Source: Apiotrichum sp. Y4204
Taxonomy: Eukaryota > Basidiomycota > Tremellomycetes > Trichosporonales > Trichosporonaceae
DNA length: 64,000 nt
Reading direction: 5' to 3'
NCBI GenBank assembly: GCA_025531455.1
Contig: JAMYHL010000024.1
Coordinates: forward strand, 124,001 to 188,000
The position numbers and the translations under genes were made by a program. The notes below the pieces were generated by a model. The model worked only from the letters and a program-made list of their open reading frames with translations. It was not told where the DNA came from and did not search any database. Below are positions 11,056 to 21,605 of the stretch, piece after piece. Position 1 is the stretch's first letter. Every line of letters starts with the position of its first letter.

Positions 11056-12131
11056 TTACTCCTGAACCGAATCAACGACCCCCTCACCAGACAGCGTACA
11101 GCGCCCGCCCTCCTCTCTCGTCTTCCCATCCCAGTAAATCTCTAGTACACCACCGCGGGGACTGAGCTGCACAGCTGGCACCCTCCACCCCTCTGACGTC
11201 TTGTACTTCGCAAACACCTCTGGCAGGCTGCACACCCACCAGGGCACGAGGAACGCGTGCGCGCTGCCGCACACTTCGTCCTCGTCGAGTCCAGTGCGCG
11301 GGAAGAATGTCCGCGAGCGGATCGCGGCCCGCGTTTCGCGCGTGTCGTGTGGCGAAGAGGGGCTGGGACAGAGGGAGGTGATCCACACGCCGCGGAAGGG
11401 CATGCGTTTCTGGCATCAGAGAGATACAGGACCTTGTAGACTCACTATCGCCGCAATGTCGACTTTTACGCGTCCCAGGTCGACACTCGGCGCCAGCCGG
11501 AGCGCGAGGTTCGTAGTCGCCCCTTCCTCGGTATACCCCTTCTGTCAGGTCAAGTCAAAGTGTGAACGTACGGTTGGAAGTGTTACTGCACACTCGACAT
11601 CGCCGGGCTGCAGTCCGCTCGCATCGCAAAACTCGGAGATCACCGCCGCGTCAGTCATGGGCGTCGACTGCGGACCACACGGGATATCCACGCCGAAACG
11701 CCGGCCATCATGTGTGCCGACAATGGTGCCCTTTACGACATCACCACCTTCGTTCTCCTCAAAGGAATACGTAAATTCAGTCTTTGACGCCTTTCCCTCC
11801 TCTCCTAGCCCCGTCTCGCCGCTCAGGAAGTGTACCGCCGCTGCTGTGCCGTGTCCGCATAGCGGGAGGGCCTCGCCCGCGCGCGAGTGCCAGGCGAGGT
11901 GGGTGCTGGTGACGAACGCCGTTGCGGGCTGGTTGAGCTCGCTGCCGTTAGAACTGAGGGGGAGCATGCTACTCGAGAATATCCTACTCGCGAACTTTCA
12001 GAAACGTCTACTCACATCGCAAGACGCCGGCGCTCGGCCCAGGGCAGCTCGGCGTCGGAGACGACGACGCCCGCGGGGTTTCCGCGGCACGTCGGGGAAG
12101 TGAAGACTGAGAGAATCGCCTTGGTTACCAT
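11056..12131 (-). CDS. PhzF-family isomerase-like protein
   Basis: Minus strand, four exons: 12016-12131, 11572-11953, 11446-11541, 11056-11409; 315 aa, close to the family's usual ~280-310. Phenazine-biosynthesis PhzF/diaminopimelate epimerase-fold protein; fungal members are of uncertain substrate. Seen: N-terminal strand with VFTSPTCRGNPAGVVV (the family's F...xGNPaaV motif), LNQPATAFV (the conserved ETAFV position; catalytic Glu of PhzF lies here, but this protein shows Gln-Pro-Ala-Thr instead), LCGHGTAAA (conserved CGHaT loop), and near the C-terminus GLDEDEVCGSAHAFLVPWW (the D-x-x-CGSAH motif). Loss of the Glu in the first motif, if the splice there is right, questions classical isomerase activity. 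The exon 2 acceptor (CCTCAG) is the one that keeps the frame and gives the conserved strand. Confidence 0.9.
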
Positions 12132-12956
12132 CGTAGCTGGCGATAATTGGAAATGTCTGGAGAGACAGTTATTTATGTCCTTTCATGTCCACCCGACTCG
12201 GACTCGAGCATCCAACAGCTTACTCTAGCGAGATCCTCGAGACTTGCAACGAATCGGGGTACTGCACTGCATCTTATCGAGCTATCGAGTCGAACTGACA
12301 TCACGTGGGCGGGGGTCGCCGATGGCCGGATGGATGGCCGACAATGCCGACAGTGTGAGCATTGATCCTCAATCTGCGTTAGTCGGGGGCTTGGGACTCA
12401 TGGTCGTGGTTTGTTTGACTGGGAGCGACAACACAACGCTGCTTCACGCAGGAGGGGTCGCGAGTGTGGCAATCGCGCAGTCGAGTTGTGTGTTCAGCCC
12501 GCGTGCCACTGATGACCCTTGAGGCAATCATCCGCCGAGAGGGGTTGCTAACACGTCGTCGGCAGCGCATACTTCCTTGACAGCCTTGACGCTTTCTGAA
12601 TCCTTCGAGCTCCGCACAAGGTCCTCAACCCCACCCACCCTCCTCCGACAGAACTGACGCAGGCAGGAGATCGGTCATCATGCGTAACATAGACATCATA
12701 AATATAACAGATACTGTACAAACATGCGGGGGGGGGGCGAGTTCTCGTTCCTCGGATAGGTCCAGCTGCCGGCGGCAGGTCATGTGTCGTGAGAAGTGGA
12801 GTGGCGCTGGAAGTGAACTGGGGATTGTGGACGGCCATGGACATGACCGAGCTCATGGTGCCCCAGTACCCCGGCTTTCCCTTACCCGCGACACTGGGGC
12901 GTCAGCACTGTCTCATACCTTTGCCATTCCTGTGAACACTCACACTTACACTAGCA
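12132..12956. other. Intergenic, with G10 homopolymer
   Basis: 825 bases. It lies between the start of the PhzF-like gene and the stop of an F-box-like family gene, both on the minus strand, and so holds the promoter of the first and the 3' UTR of the second. A run of ten G occupies 12728-12737. No supportable ORF. Confidence 0.5.
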
Positions 12957-13812
12957 CTACCACTGGGTGTGCAGCTTGAAAGCCTCGTCACCGACACGGG
13001 CGCGGTAAGCTTCAAGATCGAGCACCTCGATGAGGCCGTCGGGAATCTGGCCGCCACACGCAGCGAGGTAGCGCTGGACGATGGGGGGCGAGCAGCGGTC
13101 GACGTGCCAGTCCATCTGCGGAATGTTGTCCCCGACGAGCGTGCAGACCGGCTTCTCCATGTCTTCGCGCTTGAGAGCCGCAGCACAGACGAGGGTACGG
13201 ATGTCGTCCATGAGGATCCTGTGGGGGCCCGCAGCGGACGGCGACGCAGGCGTGAAAATGACAGTCAGGTGTCCGACTGTAAACTCGTTCGCGGCGTCAA
13301 GGTGGCAGGGGCGCTGAGGGGGATAGTGGAGATTGAGCACGAGGTTCTCGGTATCGCAGGGGGGCGCGCAGACGGCGGTCTGGCCAACAGTGAGCTGGAC
13401 AAAGTGGGTGACGGAGCGCACGTCGGCCTCGGCGCGGACGTAGCGTGGGATCTCGATCTGGGTCGACTTCATGCGTACGTGGCGGGTACCAGGGGGGAGC
13501 TCGACGCGGTGCGCGAGCGAGTACGTGTCCGGCCGGGTGATGAGGCGGGATACGTCGAGGACCTCGATTGCGTGGTGGAAGCCCTCGGGGACGGGCACGT
13601 CGCCGTCCTTTGTGCGCATGTTGTACAGGTCGCGCTGGAAGCAGGTTGCGTGCGCGTGCCCGGCGCGCAACTCCGACTTGGAAGCGTCCTTGTCGCTGCC
13701 TGGCGAGGGGGGGAGCCAGGCGACGCGATCCCACGCCTTCGTGGGGGACTGTCATTAGCAGCTGGTAAAGAATTTCAGGACGTACCATCGGCGAGTCGAG
13801 GGTTTGGGTCAT
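12957..13812 (-). CDS. F-box-like family member lacking the F-box (272 aa)
   Basis: Two exons: 13786-13812 (9 codons) and 12957-13748; 37-nt intron. The protein carries the C-terminal module of the local family without the N-terminal F-box-like helices: NLVLNLHYPPQRP (family motif N-x-L-Y-x-P), LTVIFTPASPS (VVxFTP motif), VCTLVGDNIPQMDW (TLVG-x-D/E motif) and a C-terminal DLEAYRARVGDEAF (E-Y-R motif). Upstream is a segment rich in beta-strand-like RVELPPGTRHVRM. No catalytic motif recognised. The short first exon is chosen because it supplies an ATG in frame with the continuous coding region; an upstream exon is possible. Function unknown; if the F-box of relatives contacts Skp1, this copy could be a truncated or dominant form (inference). 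Confidence 0.78.
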
Positions 13813-16516
13813 GGTGAGCGCGAGGGTGCGATGAACGGTGTTCAGTGAGAAGTACGGCCAGAGGTGAGAAGTAGTAGTACAAGTCGCAGAGGTGAAGAGG
13901 TACCGCCCCGAGATATATGATTCCAGAGATGTGAACGCCAGCAGCTGCGCCGCGCCCTGCCGGAGCAAGCCCGGACCGGCGTCGAGAAAGCGACGGTGAG
14001 ACATGGTCATGGCCAAGCACATGGGAAAGCCAGATCGACAATACGACACTCGGGCACCTCAATGCCGGTCGTACCCGCCACGGACGTCCGTCTCGCCGTC
14101 TGGCCAGCGGGCGCTGGGGGGCGACGATCGGGCTATGGTACGGTATATCGACGGGGTATGCATCTGGGAAATGGGCTATTGTATCTGAGGGGAGATGTCG
14201 GGAGAACATGGATCATAGACCGCCGAGATGACGTTACGCGCGCCCAGTACTGGCGGCGCGCGGACCCCCGTGCCTCGCGCCTCCCTCTGCTTTTCCTATT
14301 GTCATTGTTGTTTTTGTTGTTGATTTTTCACTACCCGCTTTGTCGTCTTATTTGTTGCTCCAATTGCACCGGTACTTGCATCTTTGCATTACCAAAGGGG
14401 CTAGAAGAGCCAGAGGATGCAGTGGACGCACTGATCTTTTGCTTCTTTCTCTCTCTGAATAGCCCGCGTTACGCGACCAACTGTTAGCTAATCTACGGCC
14501 GGGCGTCCACTCTCCCGCACCCGATTTCATCTCTGGGAGCCAGATCACTCTGCGGATTGAAGCCTCAGCCGGAAGCCGGGACGACAGTGTGCCCATCACT
14601 GATGTCGTCTTGTCTGAGAAATTCCAACGTCAACTGCGGGCGAATGACGAGGCAAGAACCGGGATTTGATCGTGTGATCACCTCCGGTATCTCCCGGGCT
14701 GCCCACCCTCTTGGACATGGTGAGTGAACCGCTGGGTGCAGGGTGCAGAATATGGGTATGATGGTGTGGCGTCCGTGGCGCACGATCCTCTCCCAGGATA
14801 CCCCTACCCTCAAGATTTCAAGCACCAAGCCTATATCGACATCTTTGTCGCTGCTATTGTTGTCCGAAGGGGCGCTTGGACCGTACAATCTCTGCTCAGC
14901 GGCAAGTAATTGCCCATGTGCGTCGTTGCGGAGCAATTGTGCGCCTGCCTCTGAAGAGATTCCACTGAACAACATGTGCTGTATTTTTGTGCGGAGGACA
15001 CCTCGGGTATGCCTCAGTTCTACAGAACTCATTGAAGGCTGCCGTTTACACAGATGAGTGTGGCATGGACACACGCCACATACACGTCACAGCCATCCAG
15101 GTATGTTGACTCTCGTGCGAAAGGACAAACGTGCTTCATGCTACAGGAAGACAGCAACTGGCGGCTGGAAGTAAGAGTAATATCATTAAGTAGTTGGCGG
15201 AAGTTGTATGGAAATTGGTGGTACGGCGAGAACCGACAGGGTTCATTAACATGACAGACTGCAGGGTTTTGCTCAGGTGTCTGAATCTCTGGCTTCTGAT
15301 AGCCCATTTGGTCGGCATCAGTTGCTGTGCTCATCAAGCTCCGGGGGGTCCGCGAAATTCCCTGGTTGCCTGACTTCTCGCTTTAGCTTTGACGGCCCAA
15401 CTCAGCGCGCAATGGAGGATATTGCATGAGCAGCCTGGTCGCATCGAGCTGCCTGGTCCGTGAGCCAGCACATGACTACTGACGAACTTCTTTTCTCTCG
15501 CATTCTGCGCATTTGATCTACTCGCTCTCTTTCCTGTTCCACCTCGATTGACATATCTTCCGTGCACCGGAACAAATAGACCTGTGACGAACAGTAATCA
15601 AAGCGGTGGCCAGCCTACAAGCACTACCGCCGTGTGCCAGTGGCTCCCACGTCACCCCACGATCTATTGCGAAAACACCCCCATCATCAATAGTCTCACG
15701 ATACGCGTCGGGATAAACGAGCTTGACAAGCGTATTGGGGCCGCGGCCGAGGGCATTGACTGACACATTTCCAAAATGCTTGTCGCCGGGACCCCTCTCG
15801 TCCGGTCCTGCGGGCGCTTCTTTGTCATTCTGTAACAGCTGTTGATCACATCACGCTCGGCGCGGCACTCCCCAGCCATGCGGTCTCCTTCACACAGACG
15901 AGTACGTCTCGAGGTTCCACGAAAAGGCCATGTATTACTGGGGCGCCTACTCGCAGACTTGCAATTACTCTTCACCTTAAAAGCGTAACCTTTCAATCAT
16001 GCCTAGGTTTTCTTGAGCATTCAAAACGGAAACCTCGACAAACAGGCTGTGTGCCACATTCCGTTGGTATCCACACACACCCCTGATAGATTCTCATTAC
16101 AACATCCACGGCGACCACCCTGCATCGCCATCTTTGACTAGGGTGGCCGCGCACTTGCATCTACTCTGAAGTCGTGAAAGAATTTCTAGTTGGCGACTGA
16201 CGAGTTCTTTCGTCTTTGCCCTTTTGGAAACGCCGCTGCGATTTTTTGATGCGTGGAACAGTGGCTTTCAGTCGCACATAAATCGTGGACAGCGCTGGTG
16301 GACAGGGGCCCAAACCCAGCGAGTCCCGGTATTCATCCCTCCCCACTATGCATCGCATAGGTCATTTGACTCAGAGGACGGTTTGAGGCTATCCTTTTGG
16401 CTGCGGAGCCCATGCATAAACTAAAATCACTGGCATACGTCCGGCGCATATGAATCATCTAAAGTGCGAACGACCATTACGACAAGTTCTGTTTGCTGAG
16501 AATCAGTCCGTCAAAA
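13813..16516. other. 2.7 kb gene-poor region
   Basis: No ORF here has the codon bias or protein features of a gene. 14285-14345 is a T-rich block (repeated TTGTT). The stretch 15000-16500 is less GC-rich than its surroundings and has many stops in all frames. I find no tRNA, no terminal repeats and no transposase fragment. Confidence 0.45.
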
Positions 16517-17111
16517 CTAGGAACCCCGTTGGATGTCTTTGAGGTACGTTTCCATTCTCGCCTCCAGCAACGCATGCTCTTCCGGTAGGCGACCAGATGC
16601 GCCCTCGCTTTCCTCGGCCCAGATCGTATCATACGCGGCGCGCGTGGAAGCCTCCCGAATCTCGTCCGCTAACCAGTCCGGCACTTTGATCTTCGTCCCA
16701 GTTTGGAGCTTCAGTTCCTTAACCTTATTTTCCCACAGCATTCGCAGCCCGTGCACATAGTCATTAAACGCGGGCCAGAAACCCGCAGTTTCGGCGCGCA
16801 CGAGATCCGTGTACGTCTCCGGTGTGATTGAGATGATCTCGCTGTCTGGGCGGGAGAAGGGCGGTATGGAGGACACGAGGGTCACGATGTGCCAGCTTGC
16901 TGGAGTGGCAGAGAGGGTTTCAGTACGTGGAGGGGAGGATGGGCCGGTCACTAGTCCGCCGAAGTAGAGTCCGCCGTTTGTGTATGCGACGTGAAGTACG
17001 CCGTCGGGATTCTTCTTGCTGCGGTACCGCTGGCGTCAGGGTGAACTTGGCAGAGCTTACCAGGCCGTGAGCGTGAGGGGAGCTGACACCGAGAGGGCGA
17101 ATGGTGGTCAT
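16517..17111 (-). CDS. Conserved-looking hypothetical protein, 187 aa
   Basis: Minus strand, two exons: 17061-17111 and 16517-17029, 31-nt intron with a CTGAC branch-like site. The join gives one clean reading: MTTIRPLGVSSPHAHGL followed by RYRSKKNPDGVLHVAYTNGG, then LYFGGLVTGPS and a mixed alpha/beta body with an acidic, helical C-terminal half (VPDWLADEIREASTRAAYDT, EEHALLEARMETYLKD). No signal peptide, membrane segment or known motif. The first ATG giving this frame was chosen; an ATG at 17199 is in a frame that does not join. I do not recognise the family. It sits alone upstream of the F-box-like cluster. Confidence 0.7.
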
Positions 17112-17940
17112 GACGAGATGCGAGGGAGAGACGTGGAATGAGAAAAGAGTGATTGCAGCTCACCGGGTCTTTGTTTAATCTAGCAGCAAGGCCGGACATG
17201 GGCTGCGAATCTCAGCTAACCAAGCAAATCACGTACTTCCCCAGCAGCTCCCTGCGCCCACTGCTCCAACTCTGCGAGATTAAAGCTCAGCAAAGCCTCC
17301 TACTCCATAGATCTTGAAGTCCCACGCCCTTGACATACGCCCGACTGCGCCGACCGTGGGGCACGGAAACTGACACTTCAGGAGCGCGACTGCTTTCTTT
17401 CTGACTCCGGAGGTCATGCTTCTTATCTGTGTAGGTCCGGGGGGTTGAGTGGCGTGATATTTACGTAAAGTAGGCAGGTGATAGCCGAGGGTGGGTGTGA
17501 CGTCATGAATGTGTCTTGTGCCACCACATCACGTGCCGTGTTGTTGACGGTCACGGCCGGTCGAGCCGTGCTGTGCTCGATCGAGATGATGATGAGGAGC
17601 ACGAGGAGCATGAGGAGCACATGAAAGGGGGCTGTAATGGATCATGTTCCGACAACATCATCCACTTTGAGCACTTATAATCCTCTGCCTATCTCCCTCA
17701 GCCTTCTCCATCGCCACCCACTCTTGATCGGTAGCACAACACTCTCGCCCACAAGTGAGCTTTCTCTCTTATCCCCAAACAAGCTGACCCCAGTCCACCA
17801 GATAGTCACCTGTCCCCCCACTCGCCACCGCACGTCCCCCTTTCTCCCCACTCATCACAGCTTTGCTGCTCTGCTACTCTTCCGCTCGGATCTTCCGTGT
17901 CTCTTCAGGCAAGCTTGCGTTTGCCACCGCCCAAGTCAAG
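17112..17940. promoter_or_regulatory. Divergent promoter region
   Basis: 829 bases between the divergent starts of the orphan 187-aa gene and the 386-aa F-box-like gene. Contains a purine repeat with unit GAGGAGCA(C/T) around 17585-17620 and a CT/CA-rich tract (17690-17900) leading into the F-box-like start, typical of fungal 5' UTRs. No further gene seen. Confidence 0.45.
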
Positions 17941-19101
17941 ATGGCAGCCTCGTCCGTCTTGACGCCGTTCATGCCCTCGCTGGGTGGCGACTTTGACCCG
18001 CGGCGCGACCACCTCATGCCAGCGTCTGCACAGTTAATCCTGTCTCGGGAGCAGAGCGGCAGCGGCACATCTCGGGGGATAGCGCGCGGGCCGGCCGTGA
18101 CAGAAGCGCCTGCAGGCCGCGCACCGACCCCGTCGGTGGTTCTTGACCACCTGTCGTTTCCCCACATCATGGACCTCATCATCCAGTACGCGCCGCATTC
18201 GTCGCGGATCGCACTGCGTGCCGCGTCGCGTCACTATCGGGACAGAATGGACAAGCTGCTGTGTGGGCATATCAAGATCAACAACAGGGTCATCCTGTCG
18301 CATTTCACTGCACCATTCTTCCAGGGCAAGATCCCCGGACTCCGGTTCAACCTTGATGTTACTCCAGCGTGCCGGGCGCGCTGCTTGTCACTGCTTCACC
18401 AGCATTGCAGAGTCGTCGACTACTACCGGTCCGTTGGGTTGTTGTTTCGGGACCGCGAGGATCTTGGACCCGCTCTGGCCAATGTACAGCTAGTCCGTCG
18501 ACAGGATCCGGTACTCTGCCACATTCGAACCCCGACCATCGTCGACTTTCTCCTCGTATCTCCTCGGTCTCTGAGAGCTGACTGGTTCACCCCGCTGGGG
18601 GTTGGCGTCGCTCCTATTCCCGAAGGCGCCACCACAATGATCGTGTCTGTCCTCTATCACCCCCACCATCCGAGACTACCCGATTGCCAGCTGAATATCA
18701 TTTCATTCGCCAGATATCTTCAGCGGGTAGTGGTAATCCTGACCCCGCGGACCGAAGGTTTACCACCCGCGCCGCCCTCTGTAATGAACCGTCCTGAACA
18801 CCGCTTGGGCCTGCTCTGCTGTGTCGTTGATGCGATGAGTCTTCGCATCCCTGATGTCAAGTTTACCCTCGTTGGGGTCGACGAGCTCGATGCCCTGTGG
18901 CTCGGACTCCCGGCGTCACTCTCCTCAAAGGAGCGCGAGAATACCATTTTGGACGCCATCGAGGCTGAATGGAAGCAGTGGCGCCCGAGCGAACTCCAAC
19001 GCGGTGTCCGAGCGCATGACTATGTCGAGTTCCTCACCCGCCAAGAATACAGGCAGCACGTTGGGCAATACGAATACGAGCTACACACGGTGGAAGACTA
19101 G
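17941..19101 (+). CDS. F-box-like family protein (386 aa)
   Basis: Single exon. Start set at the ATG preceded by CAAG (17941); the frame is open further upstream but without an ATG in better context. N-terminal F-box-like segment at aa ~60-95: VLDHLSFPHIMDLIIQYAPH then ALRAASRHYRDRMDKLL, resembling the L-P..I...I......L...R.vsr pattern of F-boxes that bind Skp1. Then a strand-rich middle (FFQGKIPGLRFN, CRVVDYY) and the shared C-terminal module: SVLYHPHHPRLP, RVVVILTPRTEG, FTLVGVDELDALWLGLP and the terminal LTRQEYRQHVG. No LRR, WD40 or Kelch repeats as in common F-box proteins, so the C-terminal module is the likely substrate-binding part (inference). First of three same-strand copies in 5.5 kb. 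Confidence 0.85.
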   Translation: MAASSVLTPFMPSLGGDFDPRRDHLMPASAQLILSREQSGSGTSRGIARGPAVTEAPAGRAPTPSVVLDHLSFPHIMDLIIQYAPHSSRIALRAASRHYRDRMDKLLCGHIKINNRVILSHFTAPFFQGKIPGLRFNLDVTPACRARCLSLLHQHCRVVDYYRSVGLLFRDREDLGPALANVQLVRRQDPVLCHIRTPTIVDFLLVSPRSLRADWFTPLGVGVAPIPEGATTMIVSVLYHPHHPRLPDCQLNIISFARYLQRVVVILTPRTEGLPPAPPSVMNRPEHRLGLLCCVVDAMSLRIPDVKFTLVGVDELDALWLGLPASLSSKERENTILDAIEAEWKQWRPSELQRGVRAHDYVEFLTRQEYRQHVGQYEYELHTVED

Positions 19102-19829
19102 TCCCGTGCCGATGACCGGCAGCGAATGGCATCGATCACCCCGACACGCCGTCGAACCGCCTCGAGCCACACAGTGCCTAAATGAAGCATGCTGTGGAGC
19201 AGATAACCATTTCAGGACAAAGTTTGTCTGTTTTGGTCACGCCATGGTCTCTTGACTGGTGATCTTGCGAGCCCCGCGGGGCAAGCAACATGCGCCGTGC
19301 CCAACGTGTCTCAAGATCTTAAGTCGGCAACGAAATCAACCGTCTATCCCCACTCACACTTCCTTATCCATCCTATGCTTCCCCACCCTCACCACCTGAC
19401 GCTACCATACCGATCTCTTCCGACAGACGGCGGCCACGAGACCAATCTTGCATTCTACACTCCGATACTGGACGCCGTCCCTGGTCCTCTCCAACCGGAG
19501 GCGGTGTTTACTAATAATGTACCCCCTGCTCCCCATCCTCCTCTTGCTGACCCGAGACCACTCGATACGACAATGGTGGTCTGTGCCACACGGCCCTTCA
19601 CGTGTGTAGTTGCCACCCACGGCCACCCCCACGCCACACCCTGGTGGGCCTGGTCCAGATTGGGGAGGCGAGCACTTTACCCTCGTTCCACGATGTGTGC
19701 ACCGAGCTCTCAGGATCGTCTGTTTGAGCTTAAATTGTCGGTTGAGAGAACACTGGAGCTCCATCCCCCGATTCCTTTTGTCTCTCGTTGTCACCACCCT
19801 GTAGCAACTGGCCCCCATTCGACAACGCA
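19102..19829. other. Spacer between two F-box-like genes
   Basis: 728 bases. The long open frame here (19252-19857) begins with TTG and is His/Pro-rich without codon bias; I regard it as 5' UTR/promoter of the next gene. CT/CA-rich composition from 19350 onward fits a 5' leader. Confidence 0.5.
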
Positions 19830-20936
19830 ATGCGTAACCGCCGACCAGCTGGCGTGACCGCTGATTGTATTGACCACATCCGTTACCCCCGCATCTTCGA
19901 GTCCATTTTTCAATTTGCCCCTCCTGCTTCTCTCGTTGCCTTTCGGGGCACATGTAAGGCGCTACGCGACCGTGTCGATGCGCGTCTATTCGAGCACATT
20001 ATTGTGGAGGGCACGACCAAGTTGTCCATCCTCGCCCCGCACGGACGCCTCCCTGGACTGCGCTGGGATGACGACAATGCGAGCGCGGCGGAACGCGCGC
20101 TCTGGACTTTCCGGCTGGCCAACGTCCGTGTTCTCGATTGCCGTACCAAGCTGGATATTGCGAGAGTCGACCCGGCGCTTGCCACCGCGTTGTGCAATCT
20201 TCAAGTTGTTAATCGTATCGAGCCCACTGCGCGTGCACTGCCTGCAATCCACCTCGTAGACGTTGCCTACCTGACGCCAGCGGAGGGGACGCATGCACAC
20301 GCCGATTCGTCTATTTCCAGTCCGTGCTGCTGCCCCTCGGCCTTTACGTTTGACATCCCTTCCGGGACCAAGACGTCGGTCACCAATGTCCTTTATGACC
20401 CATACGCGGTTCCCCTCCACAGTTTTCTGCAGCTCGGAAAGTGTCCCGATGATACCCACTCGGTCATCATCTACACTGCGCGGACTGAGGGTGCGAGGTC
20501 GAGTGGCGAATCTGTGTCCCCGCACTGTGGCACTGAGATCCCCCATCCGCCCCGCCGCCTGGGCATGCTCTCCCATCTCGTCGAGGAGCTGGCTATTCGC
20601 ATCGGTAACGCAATCGAGTCATCGGGCCCGTCTGCAGGCAGACATACGCTCGTGGCCATCGACGAGATAGATCACGCGCTCCTCGACATCCCCGTGGACA
20701 CTGCAGCTGCGGACATCGAGCGAAGGATCATTGACGCAATCAAGGAGGAGAGTTCAGTCCTCTTTCCTCAGGAGATTGCGCAGCAAGTACCTCAGGCGAT
20801 CAAGTTTATGTCGCGCAGCGAGTACGTTGCCGATCAGGAGTGGGACACGTTTGTCCTTGACGCGGTCGAGTCGCCCGGCTTCATCGAGTCTGATCCGTTC
20901 GACGCACTTCAGCTGAGCCGCAGGCGCTCGGCATAA
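19830..20936 (+). CDS. F-box-like family protein (368 aa)
   Basis: Single exon from the ATG at 19830 (the open frame upstream lacks an ATG). F-box-like segment at aa ~15-50: CIDHIRYPRIFESIFQFAPP, LVAFRGTCKALRDRVDARLF, then EHIIVEG and HGRLPGLRW. Middle region VRVLDCRT parallels VVDYYRS in the neighbour. C-terminal module: TNVLYDPYAVP, SVIIYTARTEGA, HTLVAIDEIDHALLDIP, then KFMSRSEYVADQEW. The order and spacing match the 386-aa neighbour, so the two are paralogues by tandem duplication with strong divergence. A Ser/Cys-rich stretch (SSISSPCCCPSAF) marks one variable loop. Possible E3-adaptor role is inference from the F-box-like helix pair only. Confidence 0.85.
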   Translation: MRNRRPAGVTADCIDHIRYPRIFESIFQFAPPASLVAFRGTCKALRDRVDARLFEHIIVEGTTKLSILAPHGRLPGLRWDDDNASAAERALWTFRLANVRVLDCRTKLDIARVDPALATALCNLQVVNRIEPTARALPAIHLVDVAYLTPAEGTHAHADSSISSPCCCPSAFTFDIPSGTKTSVTNVLYDPYAVPLHSFLQLGKCPDDTHSVIIYTARTEGARSSGESVSPHCGTEIPHPPRRLGMLSHLVEELAIRIGNAIESSGPSAGRHTLVAIDEIDHALLDIPVDTAAADIERRIIDAIKEESSVLFPQEIAQQVPQAIKFMSRSEYVADQEWDTFVLDAVESPGFIESDPFDALQLSRRRSA

Positions 20937-21605
20937 CCACCCCGACCCATGCTTTCAGTTATCGAGCCTAAGGCCATCATTATTATATTCATCTAGTGGA
21001 CGCTCTGCGAGCTGCCCACACTCTCATCCAAGCCTCATCCCATGCGCTGTTCTATTCTGGTTGTACGCCCACTAATAGTTGTCCTGGTGTCGCCGTTCGT
21101 GATTGTTGTTGTGTATAGTCTGCCCCACAGGTTTTCTCTCCATTGTCTTATCTTATCAAGGCCGCATTTATACCCATTTCCATCTCCGACCGCGTTGGGC
21201 GATGTGTGTGGAGATGTGTAGAGTCTTTCGACGGGTCGCGAGGAATGCATGATCATGACGTCACGTTCGCAATGTCGTTGACGACGATTGGGATGCTCGG
21301 CGACGGGCTTCAACTTGATGGTGTGTACGAGGTTTCAAGAAGCATGAGAAGCAGCGAAGCGAGGATGAACAGAAGACTGAGGACAGACTTGACATGCATG
21401 CACGAGGGAGAACGAGTGCGATACTCGACAACATGCGAGAGGGCGTTTCTTGGCAGGACGTCCACGTTTCCGGCGGAAACATGTCTCACTGTCAGACAAA
21501 GCTGCACTGCATATGCTGGCCGATCAAGGCTTCGTAGCCTTCGGTCTCCACGTTCAACTTCTCCCACCCTTCGACGCGTACCCGTCTCTTCAACACCCCA
21601 TCACC
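20937..21605. other. Spacer between F-box-like genes
   Basis: 669 bases holding the AT-richer 3' UTR of the 368-aa gene (TTATTATATTCATC near 20980) and the leader of the next. The continuous frame from 21450 has no ATG before 21606, so it is not counted as coding. Confidence 0.5.

Noticed and set aside
19252..19857. 201-codon frame upstream of the 368-aa F-box-like gene
   Set aside because: TTG start, His/Pro-rich composition of a CT/CA-rich leader, overlapping the true start in another frame.
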